Assembly: GCF_029761915.1 (NCBI RefSeq)
Contig: NZ_CP121695.1
Coordinates: forward strand, 3,191,501-3,255,500
Direction of reading: 5' to 3'
From: Bradyrhizobium sp. CB1650
GTDB lineage: Bacteria > Pseudomonadota > Alphaproteobacteria > Rhizobiales > Xanthobacteraceae
Length of the DNA: 64,000 nt
The position numbers and the translations under genes were made by a program. The notes beneath the pieces are model-generated. The model was not told where the DNA came from. It did not search any database and saw only the letters and a program-made list of their open reading frames with translations. Shown one piece after another: positions 1 to 11,908 of this stretch; position 1 is the stretch's first letter, and each line of letters starts with the position of its first letter.

Positions 1-538
1 TCGCGGCAATTATGTCCTCCTGAGAGGCGAAGACCGAAACGCGGAAGTCGTGTTTGGCCAGCCACTCGTGCTCAATGGTGCCAACCATGACGCCAATCTT
101 CTGACCGTGCAAATCGTTAAGCCGATGAACGGAAGATCGAGATGAAACCACTAGGACGACACCGCTGTCTGCGTAAGGTCTCGAAAAACGAAGAGGTAGA
201 TGGGTTGTCAGCGATCCGGTAAGCCCCTCCCGATCGTAGCTTGCGGCAGAGGCGACGACGCCCATCGAGACATCGCAATCCGAGTGCTTAATTTCACCAG
301 CGTTTCTAACCCAGGTCACACCGAGCTCCAATCCCGTCTCGTGCGCCAACGCTTCGGCGAGTTCGACTTCGAATCCGGCAAGACCGCCTCTATCGGTGAG
401 GTTCGAATAGGGAAGTGCGGATGGGTTGGCGCAGAGGCGTAGGATACCGGTCTGCCGCACCTCTTCCAGTGATCTAGCGTGCGCACAATTTTTTGTGCCT
501 GCGGCGATAAGCGTCGCGAGTACGGCAATGCCAAGCAT
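1..538 (-). CDS. Amino-acid-type periplasmic binding protein (SBP family 3), partial
   Basis: The reverse strand reads open from an ATG at 538 to the window edge (about 179 residues), so the C-terminus is missing. It begins with a signal-peptide-like stretch (MLGIAVLATLIAAGT), then SLEEVRQTGILRLCANPSALPYSN, the usual opening of SBP_bac_3 proteins, then GLAGFEVELAEALA and a DVSMGVVASAASY stretch where these proteins bind ligand. Such proteins deliver amino acids or quinone-linked cofactors to ABC permeases or act in dehydrogenase modules; the partner lies outside the window. A GTG fifteen bases upstream is an alternative start. Family assignment is by motif reading only. Confidence 0.72.
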   Translation of the reverse strand, partial: MLGIAVLATLIAAGTKNCAHARSLEEVRQTGILRLCANPSALPYSNLTDRGGLAGFEVELAEALAHETGLELGVTWVRNAGEIKHSDCDVSMGVVASAASYDREGLTGSLTTHLPLRFSRPYADSGVVLVVSSRSSVHRLNDLHGQKIGVMVGTIEHEWLAKHDFRVSVFASQEDIIAA

Positions 539-900
539 CAAACCACAATGCACAAACGTGACTCCAGACTCGAAAGTCGCACACTGAGAAAAACATTCTA
601 GTCTCGATATCGTCAGGCAGACAACCCGAGTACTTGCGTTGCCATGTCACGATCTGTGCCCGACCGCATCTGAGATTCGCATCTAGGTGGGAACGGTAGC
701 GTGCTGGTGAGCATGTCGGCTCCGGGTCATGCGCGTCGATTTGGCCACACGTCAGTCATTTCCGGTCTACCCCTAACTGCCGACATGGGGTCGAACGCTG
801 CTTTTCGGTGGTATGGGCCAACATGCGACATCATCCGTGTGGGCAATTCCCATGACCCGTAGTACAGTTGAGGTACAATTAGCGCCCAGGTGGATTGCTA
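539..900. other. Intergenic region
   Basis: This stretch separates the divergent binding-protein and cyclase genes and must hold both promoters. I see no convincing coding frame. An AGGTGG ribosome-binding-like sequence lies just before the cyclase ATG at 901. Confidence 0.5.
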
Positions 901-2685
901 ATGGCGCAAGAGCGGCCGGTCCGAGTTGAGCGTCGGTTGGCGGCGATATTGGCCGCTGACGTGGTGGGCTATTCGCGGCTCATGCATCATGACGAGGAGG
1001 CTACACACGCCAAACTGACTGCGCTTCTGGCGGATGGTGTTGCACACGCGATCTCTGAACACGGGGGGCGCATCGTCAAGAATACCGGCGACGGGTTCTT
1101 GGCAGAGTTTCCGAGCGCGGTGGAAGCGGTCCGAGCTGCTGTGCAGTTCCAGACGCGCATTGGAGAACTTACTGTTGCCGATGCGGCAGACGGAAAGATT
1201 GCCTTCCGTGTCGGCATCAACGTCGGCGACGTGATTGTCGAGCCGCATGATGTTTTTGGCGATGGCGTGAATATTGCGGCACGGCTTGAGAGCATTGCGG
1301 AGCCCGGTGGGATCTGCATATCGTCTTCCGCCTACGATCATGTCCGGGGGAAGGCAGGGGTTGAATTCGCCGATCTAGGCGTCCAAGACCTCAAAAACAT
1401 CGCGCTTCCGGTTCAGGCTTACGCGGTGGTCCGGGATGGGCCGAGCACGGCGACAAAGCGGCAGCGCGCGAAGCTAGACCGGTCGTCTCCCCCTCGTCTT
1501 TCTTTCGTCGTGTTGCCTTTCGTCAATCTTTGCGGTGATCCCGAGCAAGACTATTTCGTCGATGGCGTGACCGATAGTTTGACTACTGACTTGTCGCGGA
1601 TCAGCGGCTCGTTCGTGATCGGCCGCCATACGGCATTTACCTACAAAGGAAAAGCGGCTGACCTCAAGAAGGTCGGGCGGGAGTTGAACGTCCGCTACGT
1701 GCTCGAAGGCTCTGTACAGCGGAGTGGCAAGCGGCTCCGGGTCAACGTACAGCTGATCGATGCCGAAACCGAAAATCACATTTGGGCCGAGAGGTTCGAC
1801 AAGCCGGTCGCCGATCTCTTTGACATGCAGGACGAAATCGTGGCGCGACTGGCGAACGCGCTGAATGCCGAGATGATTGCAGCTGAGGCGCGGCGAGCAG
1901 AACGCTCTGCAAATCCGGATGCGATGGACTTGAACTTTCAAGGGTATGCCTGGTCATACAGGGGCGTGGAGCACATGAGCGAGGCGCGCAGCTTTTTCGA
2001 ACGCGCCTTAGCAATCGATCACAGAAACGTCGGATCATTGGTCGGCTTGGCACTCGTTGATCTAACAATCGGAGCTTCCCTGCTAACTGATAACCGCGCA
2101 GCGTACATCTCGGCTGCCGAAGCAAATGCGATCAAGGCGCTGTCATTGGCCCCGGACCACGCGGTAGCGCACAGGATCTTGGGAGGGGCTTACATCTTTA
2201 CAAATCGCGCCGCCCAAGGGATCGCTGAATGTGAGCGGGCATTGGAGATTGATCGCAACTTGGTCGGCGCTCACAGCGCCATCGGTGTCGCAAAGTTTTT
2301 CATGGGGCGCGGTGCTGAGACAGAAGGCCATATCGTCGAGGCTCTTCGTCTCTCCCCTTGCGATATCTTTGCCCACCGCTGGATGCACATTGCCGGCATG
2401 GCCAAGATACTGATTGGCGCAGATACAGAAGCCGTCGCTTGGCTACGACGAAGCATTGAGGCCAATCGCAACTTTCCTGCTGCCCATTTGTGGCTTGCCG
2501 CGGCCTTGGGCTTGCTTGGCGCACTTGATGAGGCGCGAAGCGCCGCAAGAGTGGGACTTTCGCTCGATCCAGGCTTTACCATCAATCGCTTGCTTGTCAG
2601 CCAAGCAAGCGACAATACGACATATCTCGCCGAACGAGAGCGCGTCTGCGAGGGCATGCGCTTGGCCGGGGTGCCGGAGGCGTGA
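901..2685 (+). CDS. Class III adenylate/guanylate cyclase with TolB-like and TPR regions
   Basis: A 594-residue protein. Residues about 8-180 are a class III cyclase domain (RRLAAILAADVVGYSRLM, NTGDGFLAEF, FGDGVNIAARLESIAEPGG). Residues about 200-330 resemble the TolB-like unit found in this family (FVVLPFVNL, YFVDGVTDSLTTDLSR, YVLEGSVQRSG). The rest is a series of TPR-like helices. The protein would make cyclic AMP or GMP under control of a protein-binding C-terminal half. The ATG at 901 follows AGGTGG; a TTG two codons upstream is also possible. No transmembrane segment is obvious, so it is probably cytosolic. Bradyrhizobium genomes carry many paralogues of this architecture. It stands alone, with no recognisable partner nearby. 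Confidence 0.9.
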   Translation: MAQERPVRVERRLAAILAADVVGYSRLMHHDEEATHAKLTALLADGVAHAISEHGGRIVKNTGDGFLAEFPSAVEAVRAAVQFQTRIGELTVADAADGKIAFRVGINVGDVIVEPHDVFGDGVNIAARLESIAEPGGICISSSAYDHVRGKAGVEFADLGVQDLKNIALPVQAYAVVRDGPSTATKRQRAKLDRSSPPRLSFVVLPFVNLCGDPEQDYFVDGVTDSLTTDLSRISGSFVIGRHTAFTYKGKAADLKKVGRELNVRYVLEGSVQRSGKRLRVNVQLIDAETENHIWAERFDKPVADLFDMQDEIVARLANALNAEMIAAEARRAERSANPDAMDLNFQGYAWSYRGVEHMSEARSFFERALAIDHRNVGSLVGLALVDLTIGASLLTDNRAAYISAAEANAIKALSLAPDHAVAHRILGGAYIFTNRAAQGIAECERALEIDRNLVGAHSAIGVAKFFMGRGAETEGHIVEALRLSPCDIFAHRWMHIAGMAKILIGADTEAVAWLRRSIEANRNFPAAHLWLAAALGLLGALDEARSAARVGLSLDPGFTINRLLVSQASDNTTYLAERERVCEGMRLAGVPEA

Positions 2686-3073
2686 TGCCGCCTTTGGGTC
2701 AAAAAATGCGGAGAATCCCCTCGAGCAAGTCCCGTCCGCTCCGCCGATGGACCACAAGCTGCCATAGTCAGCTCTACTTGCAGCCCAGATCGCGATCAGC
2801 TGCTGGCGATCTAGCAACAGTGGTTCTCATTGTGAATAACGGCTAAAGACAAGGTCGCGAGCTTTGACCTGGTTTTGGCGGGGGAAGCAGGGTTTCATGA
2901 ACGTCTCGTCGGCCGTTTTGCCGTGACGCTCCGGGTCGAAGTTGAGAAGAACTCAGGCTGAGCAAATCGCGTCCGCAGCACCCTAAAGAACGGACCTTAA
3001 CGCCCCGCGCCGTCGCTTCGGCTCCTGCCACGAGCAGACTTGGCACAGCTGCTCTTGAGGCAGATTGGCTTCG
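2686..3073. other. Intergenic region between convergent genes
   Basis: No frame here looks coding: the open frames are short, low in complexity and unlike known families. I found no clear terminator hairpin with a T run. Confidence 0.45.
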
Positions 3074-3919
3074 CTAGGCTAACGCCGACACAAGCCACAG
3101 ACCCACATGCAGGCCGCGCCCGTCTGCTCCGATATTTGCGGCGAGCGCGTTGCGAACCGCTTCTGTGGCGCGTATCCGTTGCTCACCCGAGGCATTTTCG
3201 AGCAGCGCAGGCAACGGGCCAGCCTGCGTGATGAATGTCATGCTTTGCTCGGTGTCCTTGCCGTCAATCGGCACATCGGTCGCCTTGAGCGCCAGTTCGC
3301 GAAACCCAGCCCCAGTTAGAATGCCACGCAGGCGCTCTTCGCTCGCGAGCGAAAACATCCCCGGTGCCAATGGATCCACCGGCGGCTGAGGCGGCACATG
3401 CGGCCGTGCAGCCTCGATCGGTACGCGAAACCACGGACTCTCAGGCATGGTCCGAAAACAGACGAATACCAGCCGCCCGCCTGCCTTCATGCCGCTGCGG
3501 ATATTGGTGAAAGCCCTGATAGGGTCATCGAAGAACATCACACCGAATCGCGAATAAACTAGATCCGCCCAGCGCGGTTCGAAGGCGTAGCTCGTCGCGT
3601 CGGCCAGTGCAAAGGCGGCGTTGCTAAGTTTCGCCTCGGCGGCACGATGTTTGGCGAAGTCAAGCATCGGGACCGAGACGTCGACGCCCAACACAGCGCC
3701 TGATGGTCCAACAACCCTGGCAAAGGCCAACAGTGTGTCGCCGGTGCCGCATCCGATATCGATCACATGCTCGCCCGCCTTTGCGGCTGCGGCGTCCAAG
3801 CTGACGCTCGTGACTGACGTGAAGACGTCACTGATCACGGCTTGCTGCGCAACCCATGAGTGACCCATGGTGCTGTTCCAAAACTCTGCTCCACGGGTGC
3901 TTGGCGTAGGTACTGGCAT
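3074..3919 (-). CDS. Class I SAM-dependent methyltransferase
   Basis: A 281-residue protein with the Rossmann motif I HVIDIGCGTGDTLLAFA (about residues 50-66), motif II acid GVDVSVPMLDFA, and ADATSYAF and DLVYSRFGVMFFDDPIRAFTNI, typical of the UbiE/Methyltransf_11-25 group. It should transfer a methyl group from S-adenosylmethionine to a small molecule; the substrate cannot be read from sequence. The C-terminal half (MFSLASEERLRGILTGAGF) is the usual lid and substrate part. Signs of transfer around it are the neighbouring transposase remnants. The ATG at 3919 opens the domain at the usual distance. Confidence 0.85.
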   Translation of the reverse strand: MPVPTPSTRGAEFWNSTMGHSWVAQQAVISDVFTSVTSVSLDAAAAKAGEHVIDIGCGTGDTLLAFARVVGPSGAVLGVDVSVPMLDFAKHRAAEAKLSNAAFALADATSYAFEPRWADLVYSRFGVMFFDDPIRAFTNIRSGMKAGGRLVFVCFRTMPESPWFRVPIEAARPHVPPQPPVDPLAPGMFSLASEERLRGILTGAGFRELALKATDVPIDGKDTEQSMTFITQAGPLPALLENASGEQRIRATEAVRNALAANIGADGRGLHVGLWLVSALA

Positions 3920-4138
3920 TGGAAATGTCCTTGGTTCTAAAACAGCCGATGGAGTATCCTCACAGCCTGCACGATATCTCAGATATGCTGAAATGTCCGC
4001 AACGGGTCATTCGCAACAGGGGCGAGCCAGAACCCAATTTTGGCCGCGTCCGCTATGCTGCCGATACCGTTGAAAAAGGCAGCAGTAATTCGATGTAATG
4101 GCGCCAGCTCGAAAGCGGCCGAACGGCTTAGCTGGCAT

Positions 4139-4753
4139 TTAAGCGGGCTTAAGGGTTTGCATCGGAATCAGTTTGGCGATCTTGCGAAGGTTCTGAGCGG
4201 TGGCTGCGAGGACGAACTCGTCACGCGCGCCGTTTGGACCTCGCAACCGTAGACGGTCGAGCTTGAGAATGCGCTTCAGGTGCGCGAACAGCATCTCGAT
4301 CTTTTTGCGGAGACGACGCGAAGTGCGACCTTCCCATGACCTGGCGATCTGGCGCGCCATATCGCGAGCGCCCTCATAGATGGAGCGCGGTACTTTCCGC
4401 GATGCCTGCTTGGGACAGCACCGGGACTTGAGGGCGCATCGATCGCAATCGCGCTTGCTGGCGACGTAGAGCATCGTGGCACCATCGTTCACCAGCGTTC
4501 CGGTCGTTGTGAGGACCTTGCCGGCGGGACAGCGATAGACGTCACCCGCGTGGTCATAGGTGAAGTCCTCGCGCGGCAAGGTCCCGTCTGTGCGGGCCGA
4601 CTTGTCGAACACTGTAACGTGTGGCTCGATCCCGTGCTCATAGAGCAGCCAGCCGAGCATCTCGGCCGAGCCATACCCGCTGTCGCCGAGGAGCCGGCTC
4701 GGGTAGAGATCGAACCGTTTGAACGAGCGCTCAATCATGCGCTTGGCCGCCAC
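4139..4753 (-). pseudogene. IS1182-type transposase, C-terminal remnant
   Basis: About 204 residues match the C-terminal half of IS5-superfamily/IS1182 transposases: LLGDSGYGSAEMLGWL, EPHVTVFDKSARTDGT, YRCPAGKVL, a Cys cluster (CDRCALKSRCCP), and KKIEMLFAHLKRILKLDRLRLRG with the catalytic Glu. The N-terminal half with the first Asp is absent. The break point lies near 4753, next to the IS110 element, which may have caused the loss. Confidence 0.8.
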
Positions 4754-4919
4754 ATCATGCTGTCAGAGGGAGCGGTGAGCCTATCTAGATACGCGTGGTT
4801 CGTCAGATGACGGCCACTGGGCGTGTAACGGCTTCACCGGATCCACCGTCCCGGCGACGGGACTTCGGGCACTGGGCTTCAGTTCAGCCCGGTTGCGTTC
4901 TTAATCTCCTCCACCTGTT

Positions 4920-6014
4920 CTATGCTGCGATCGGCCCCGCTTCAGCCCAACGGTAAGTTGTGCCGTCGACCCAGATCCGATGCAGGATCACTGCGAGCTT
5001 ACGTGCCAGGGCGACTTTTGCGCGCTTCGAGCCTCGCCGCTTGGCGACGTCCATCCCCCAGCGCTTGAGTTTTGAGAACCGCGTGATGCGCGATAGCAGA
5101 ACGTTGCCGGCCTCATACAGCACCGTGCGCACTATCTCGTCGCCGGCCAGCGTGATTCCGCCCGTGACGTCCTTTTCTCCCGATTGGTATTTCTTTGGCG
5201 TGAGCCCGAACAGCGCGCCCGCCGCCTTTGATTTTGCAATGCGATGCGGGTCATCAATCGCCGATTTGTAGGTAATAGCCACCAGGGGGCCGACGCCTGG
5301 TACTGTCATCAGCCGACGACAAACCGCATCATCACGTACAATTATCAGCACAGCCTTGTGTAGCCTTCCGTACTCTGCCTTCAAAGCCGATCGCGCCGAG
5401 AGCATTGCCATAGCAATGCGCTCCAATGTCGATTGACCCGCAACCAACTCTCGGATCCGCGCCTCGAAATTCTTCCGCGTGACCGGGCCAACCTTCAGCC
5501 CAAAACCACGCAATATCCCGCGGATACTCAATTCCACATCGATCAGTCGCCCAAGAAGCTGTTTGCGTGCGATCAGGAGGGCCCGGATCTCCTGCGCATT
5601 GACCGATTTTGCGTGTACCGGCCGGAACCATCCCATCCGGATCAACTGGGCGATCCCGCGCGCATCCTTGCGATCCGTCTTGACCGTCATCGCAGATAGT
5701 GCGGCCTTTACATGCCGCGTTTCCAGCAGAACCGTTTCCAATCCTGCTGCTTTCAGTCCTGCGTGCAGCCATTGCGAAAGCGGCCCAGCCTCCAGACCGA
5801 TCCGTTTCACTGCAAAGCCACGCGTCTCGAAAAATTCAACTAAGGCGTCGGGTTCGCTCGCGACCTTCGCCTCCTTCAGGATTTTACCCTGGGCATCCAC
5901 AATGCATACGCTCGACAGTTCCAATGACACATCGATTCCGGCATAGTTCTCCACGGCTGTCCTCCGTCTCTGGATGCTTGGGGCCGACTCAACGTCGTGA
6001 CCCCGTTTCATCAT
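4920..6014 (-). CDS. IS110-family transposase
   Basis: Intact 364-residue DEDD transposase. The N-terminal RuvC-like part carries NYAGIDVSLELSSVCIVD and TDRKDARGIAQL with the acidic residues. The C-terminal Transposase_20 part has LMTVPGVGPLVAITYKSAIDD and GALFGLTPKKYQSGE plus the Ser-containing region. The start may be an internal GTG (VENYAGIDVS) rather than the upstream ATG. IS110 elements lack classical inverted repeats and are guided by a bridge RNA from the noncoding end. A strong hairpin lies in the noncoding flank upstream of this gene. It probably marks a complete element, but I cannot fix the ends. Confidence 0.88.
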   Translation of the reverse strand: MMKRGHDVESAPSIQRRRTAVENYAGIDVSLELSSVCIVDAQGKILKEAKVASEPDALVEFFETRGFAVKRIGLEAGPLSQWLHAGLKAAGLETVLLETRHVKAALSAMTVKTDRKDARGIAQLIRMGWFRPVHAKSVNAQEIRALLIARKQLLGRLIDVELSIRGILRGFGLKVGPVTRKNFEARIRELVAGQSTLERIAMAMLSARSALKAEYGRLHKAVLIIVRDDAVCRRLMTVPGVGPLVAITYKSAIDDPHRIAKSKAAGALFGLTPKKYQSGEKDVTGGITLAGDEIVRTVLYEAGNVLLSRITRFSKLKRWGMDVAKRRGSKRAKVALARKLAVILHRIWVDGTTYRWAEAGPIAA

Positions 6015-6084
6015 CTATCGGGGGACAGCCACCATCATCACCCCTTGCTCGGAGCAGGGCCCATTACGGCATCTTGATCATCAT

Positions 6085-6115
6085 CGGCGGGTCGCTCTTT
6101 TAGAGCAGCCCGCCG
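6085..6115 (-). ncRNA. Hairpin in the IS110 noncoding flank, possible bridge-RNA part
   Basis: CGGCGGG (6085-6091) pairs with CCCGCCG (6109-6115) around a 2x2 internal loop and an inner GCTCT/AGAGC stem with a TTT loop. It lies about 70 bases upstream of the transposase start. In the IS110 group, the left noncoding end upstream of the gene encodes the bridge RNA, a structured RNA with internal loops. The RNA identity is inference; a terminator or a neighbour's hairpin is the alternative. Confidence 0.35.
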
Positions 6116-6165
6116 AAAGAGCGCTCAGCACGTACGAGAGGACGTTGCCGAGACATAGTTGCCCG

Positions 6166-6574
6166 TTACGAGTGGTGGACGCTTGGGATATCTAAAGACT
6201 TTAGACCATCAATTTGTTGTAGTTTTAGCTCAACCGTTTTGCCCCAGGGTCGAAAGTCAGGACTCCAAGTTTCATTCTCAGACATCATTTTGCCAAGCAA
6301 TTCTGAGTCTGGATGCTGGTGAATGGCGTCGATCACTTCGGGGTCATGGAATTCAGAGTTGCTCCACAAATAACTAAGGAGCACATGGCCATTGTCTTGA
6401 CGGAGTAAGAAGGGCGCAATTAAGCACGCCACGTGTGCCGGCTTCTGATGCTAGTCGAGCCATCAAGATGGGAATGTGCGAGCGAGGAAAGAACTCTTCC
6501 AAATATCGGTAACATTTGCGACGCACCTTCTCGTCTAGGACCAAGGCAACGCCATTTGCGATGCGTTCCCACAC
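6166..6574 (-). pseudogene. Unrecognised protein, frameshifted
   Basis: Two adjacent reverse frames read like one protein. The first, from 6574, has RIANGVALVLDEKVRRKCYRYLEEFFP. The second continues as ACLIAPFLLRQDNGHVLLSYLW and DPEVIDAIHQHPDSELL to a stop at 6166. The switch is near 6425. I do not recognise the family. IS21 copy A sits 29 bases upstream of the putative start and may have removed its promoter. Confidence 0.4.
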
Positions 6575-6731
6575 TGGGGTCGTATTGTACTAGGACGAAG
6601 GATTATAGCGCGACAATCTGGCTGGGAAGCGCGCGACAATCAGGATGGCGAGTCAGTGTCGCGGCGTGGTGATGATTGCCGCGATGATTGTCGCGCGCAA
6701 GAGTTTTGTTGGTTCTGATTGTCGCGGAGCG

Positions 6732-9184
<2,453 letters not shown>

Positions 9185-9428
9185 TCACGAGCTCGGCGCC
9201 CCTCTCTCATCCTGATTGACGCTCCGCTTCCATCCAGATTGCCGCGCGGCAACGAAGGATACCGTTACGTGAACGCACGCCGTCCCGGTATTCAGCCGGG
9301 GCGGCCTTTGCGTATTTGCGGTGATCAGACCCTCTCCAATCCGCGCGGCAGCCTTACCCGGAACACCAAATCCGATTGCTGCGCGGCTACCAAGCAGCTA
9401 CCACTGTGCACCCCTGGGGAGTGAAGAC

Positions 9429-9668
9429 ATGCCAACAGCTCGCGAGTACGTTGATTTTTGGGTTGAGAACAGCATTCATGCCGCCGAGCAATTTGGTACG
9501 CCGGGCGCTTCTCAGAACGTAGACGAATTGGTCGGACGCCTCATTGAAGGTGCAAAAGGCCAAGGCATCAGCCAAGAAGCTATGGAGGCGGAGGTTGACG
9601 ACCTAAGGGGATTCATCCGGAGCAAGCTGGCGGCCGCCAACCGAGTGGAGCATGATCGCCGCAAATGA
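9429..9668 (+). CDS. Small DUF768-like protein
   Basis: A 79-residue acidic helical protein opening MPTAREYVDFWVENSIHAAEQ, followed by VDELVGRLIEGAKGQGISQEAMEAEV. This fits the DUF768 type of small rhizobial proteins of unknown function. The ATG at 9429 follows GGGGAGTGAAG, a good ribosome-binding site. No catalytic motif or signal peptide is seen. Confidence 0.65.
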   Translation: MPTAREYVDFWVENSIHAAEQFGTPGASQNVDELVGRLIEGAKGQGISQEAMEAEVDDLRGFIRSKLAAANRVEHDRRK

Positions 9669-9699
9669 GGTTGACACAATAGACGCCGCCAAGGCTGCC

Positions 9700-9936
9700 T
9701 TACTGCTTCGTCTTGTTTGTTTCGAAGATCAGGGCAGTTTGGAATAGCGGGCCTATCTCAGTTCGGACTTCAATAGCTACGTCTTGCCGATCATCCAGGG
9801 GCGCCATATCTCGCGCCATTCCGGCCAGCGTTCGGGCGGCTTCTTTCTCGGCCTCTTTTTGGGTGCGGAACTCCAAACCTTCCTCGTCGGGATACAGTTC
9901 TTTGCCGTCCCTGATGTCGAAATAATATCTGGTCAC
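9700..9936 (-). CDS. DUF6894-family small protein
   Basis: A 78-residue protein from a GTG start (MTRYYFDIRDG). RYYFDIRDG, DEEGLEF and EAEKEAARTLAGMARDM match the DUF6894 pattern common in Bradyrhizobiaceae; function is unknown. An upstream open frame extends further but reads as noise, so the GTG was chosen. It lies downstream of a terminator hairpin that separates it from the next gene. Confidence 0.72.
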   Translation of the reverse strand: MTRYYFDIRDGKELYPDEEGLEFRTQKEAEKEAARTLAGMARDMAPLDDRQDVAIEVRTEIGPLFQTALIFETNKTKQ

Positions 9937-10020
9937 TGCAGCGCCCTTCAGCTCTTCAGCTTGCACCGAGGCCAACACTACTGCGCTGAGACCGTTCCTA
10001 GACCATTTTCCAAGCAAAAA

Positions 10021-10058
10021 CGCCGCCCGCTTAAATAAAGCGCAGGCGGCGGTTTTTT
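10021..10058. terminator. Rho-independent terminator hairpin
   Basis: CGCCGCC (10021-10027) pairs with GGCGGCG (10045-10051), with inner GCTT/AAGC pairing. It is followed by TTTTTT at 10053-10058, and the reverse strand also has a T run. It lies downstream of the reverse-strand gene ending at 10145. A related sequence occurs at 41255-41306. Confidence 0.75.
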
Positions 10059-10144
10059 CCAGCCCCGAGGGAAGACAAATCCCGGTGGAGATTGGTCTGA
10101 GCGGGGGAGGCGAAGGTTCAAAGAGGCCGCCAACTGAGGCGGCC

Positions 10145-10393
10145 TTATTCCATCTCCAGCTTCTTTTCGATATAGGCGTTGACGGTCTCAGCGAAGGAGC
10201 GCTGCACACCAACTAAGGCGTCGTATTGGGTGAGTACGCCTTGCTGGAGATACCGGAGACCGCTTTTGCGGGCGCTGGCCGGGGTGGCCTCCAAGTACTC
10301 GTCAATGGTTCTTTCAGCTAAGGGAATGGCGTTTGGATCTCCCTTGGCAATCAACCGGCGCAATATTCCTTCGCAGGTATCTAGGTGTCCCAT
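10145..10393 (-). CDS. Small hypothetical helical protein
   Basis: An 82-residue protein opening MGHLDTCEGILRRLIAKGDPNAIPLAERTIDEYLEATPA. It is charged and probably all-helical, with no signal peptide or known motif. I do not recognise it. Codon pattern and a well-placed downstream terminator support it as a gene. Confidence 0.55.
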   Translation of the reverse strand: MGHLDTCEGILRRLIAKGDPNAIPLAERTIDEYLEATPASARKSGLRYLQQGVLTQYDALVGVQRSFAETVNAYIEKKLEME

Positions 10394-10599
10394 GACGCAA
10401 ATATATGCGTCAGAGACGAAATTAGGACATTGCCGGATTTAAATTGGGCGACAAAACGAGGTGGGAACCGGGAACAGAAGGTTACCTTTCGCAGTGTCTT
10501 GGCATTGGCCGCACATCCCCCGGCGGGTTTCAACTTCGCGCCGCTTTTTCGTCGGTTAGCGTCTTAGAAAAGTTGAAACTTCCGTTCACTGCGCTTTTA

Positions 10600-11079
10600 T
10601 TTTATCCGGCCTGCGCGCCGCCGAGGTGGTCTCGCTCAAGGTCTCCGACATCGACAGCAAGCGGATGATCATCCGCGTCGAGCAGGGCAAGGGCGGCAAG
10701 GACCCTAACGTCATGCTCTCACCACACCTGCTCGATCTGCTGCGGACCTAGTGGAAGGCGGCGCGGCCGCAGGGCTGGCTGTTCCCGGGCCGCGATCCGG
10801 CCCAGCCGATGACCACGCGCCAGCTCAATCGCGCCTGCCACGCCGCAGCGCAAATGGCTGAGATCAACAAGCGCGTCTCGCTGCACACCCTGCGGCACAG
10901 CTTCGCCACCCACCTACTCGAGCAGAACATCGATGTGCGCGTCATCCAGGTGCTGCTCGGTCACGCCAAGCTCGACACCACCGCGCTCTATACCCGCGTT
11001 GCCACCAAGACGATCAGCCAGGTCATGAGCCCGCTGGAACATATTGCGCTCAAGCTTAAGGAGGTTGGCCACCCGGCTG
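10600..11079 (+). pseudogene. Tyrosine recombinase (XerC/phage integrase-like), remnant
   Basis: The forward strand encodes the catalytic domain of a tyrosine recombinase. GLRAAEVVSLKVSDID carries the first Arg, [11 protein letters not shown] the H-x-x-[16 protein letters not shown] the His and the nucleophile Tyr. A TAG at 10749-10751 interrupts it (LLDLLRT stop WKAARPQG), and the N-terminal DNA-binding domain is missing. This kind of recombinase often accompanies IS91-like transposases in rhizobia, and an IS91 fragment follows directly. Confidence 0.8.
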
Positions 11080-11084
11080 ACCCG

Positions 11085-11266
11085 CGGCGCTTGTGTCGCG
11101 CCCGGCTCTGGAGGTTGCGGATATCTTCCGCAGCCATGGCCCGGCATGGCGTCAAGCCCATGCCAGCCATATCAGCCTTGAGCAATTGAAGGTGATGTCG
11201 GCGATCGAGCGCTGCCGCACGGCGGCGCTTGGCGGCCATGTCGCGCGCTGCACGGACTGCGCCTAT
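11085..11266 (+). pseudogene. IS91-family transposase, N-terminal fragment
   Basis: The frame reads [16 protein letters not shown], then [28 protein letters not shown], the opening and first zinc-ligand pair of IS91-type Y1 transposases. The remaining zinc ligands and catalytic Tyr are absent after about 11266. It follows the dead recombinase, as expected for this element type. Confidence 0.72.
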
Positions 11267-11870
11267 CTGCACCCAAGACCGTTTACCAACATTCACGGAG
11301 CACAACTTGGATCGACAACGTAGCGTGCCAATTCTTCTCACTGCAGGAGGGCGCTTTATTGCTCTTGAGCTTATCCCGCAGCATGGCCCGGCGGCTGCAA
11401 TGCTTGAGGCCGAAATACAGGCGTTGGTCCACGCTCACGCGGCGGCTCTGCCGATTGCCGAAATTGACCCGATGTTTGTGGGTGCCATTAGCGTTTGCCG
11501 CGAAATGCAGCTTGGCAAGGCTGGGCGCGTCGACAACTTCTTAATGACTGCGACGTGGTCGCGGATGAAGGCGGACGCGCCGACTAGCGTTACGGTTGTC
11601 GAAAATGGATCGCAAGAAGCTTGTCGGTGCGCGAGCGGGCGAAGAGGGGCTCGCTGCAATGATGGCCGACTATGCGTCTCGCTCACTGTCCGGGGCCGTG
11701 ATGTCAGCCTAATCCCGATCGGCGAGGGCTTGCCGCTTCCGCATATCTGTAGCGGCACGCGCTGCCCGCCGCGGCCTGAATATGGCCTGAGCGGTTCTGA
11801 TCGTGCTTGACGCGCTGCACAATGGCGCACACGCCGAGGGCCCACGTTGACTTCCTGCTTCCGTCCGATA
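11267..11870 (+). other. Stretch with an unrecognised open frame
   Basis: An open frame continues to 11810 and includes FIALELIPQHGPAAAMLEAEIQALVHAHAAAL, which looks coding, but has no clear start because its upstream part overlaps the IS91 remnant. I do not recognise it. It may be a further remnant or a small gene starting near 11309. Confidence 0.3.
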
Positions 11871-11884
11871 AGTATAGACATATT
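11871..11884. promoter_or_regulatory. Predicted HutC-type operator (degenerate) before the cyclodeaminase gene
   Basis: AGTATAGACATATT matches the palindrome region at 14417-14430 (TGTATATACATATT) except at two positions, and agreement continues into the following TAT. It lies about 25 bases before the ATG at 11909, which argues against any start upstream of it. Confidence 0.5.
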
Positions 11885-11908
11885 ATTCGTCGAGGGAGCC
11901 GCGCCATC

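Noticed and set aside
4960..5946. Long forward frames opposite the IS110 transposase
   Set aside because: They are antisense shadows of a well-supported transposase.
10600..11270. Integrative element with a tRNA attachment site
   Set aside because: The recombinase is a remnant with an internal stop, no tRNA gene or direct repeats were seen nearby, and an IS91-type association explains it better.
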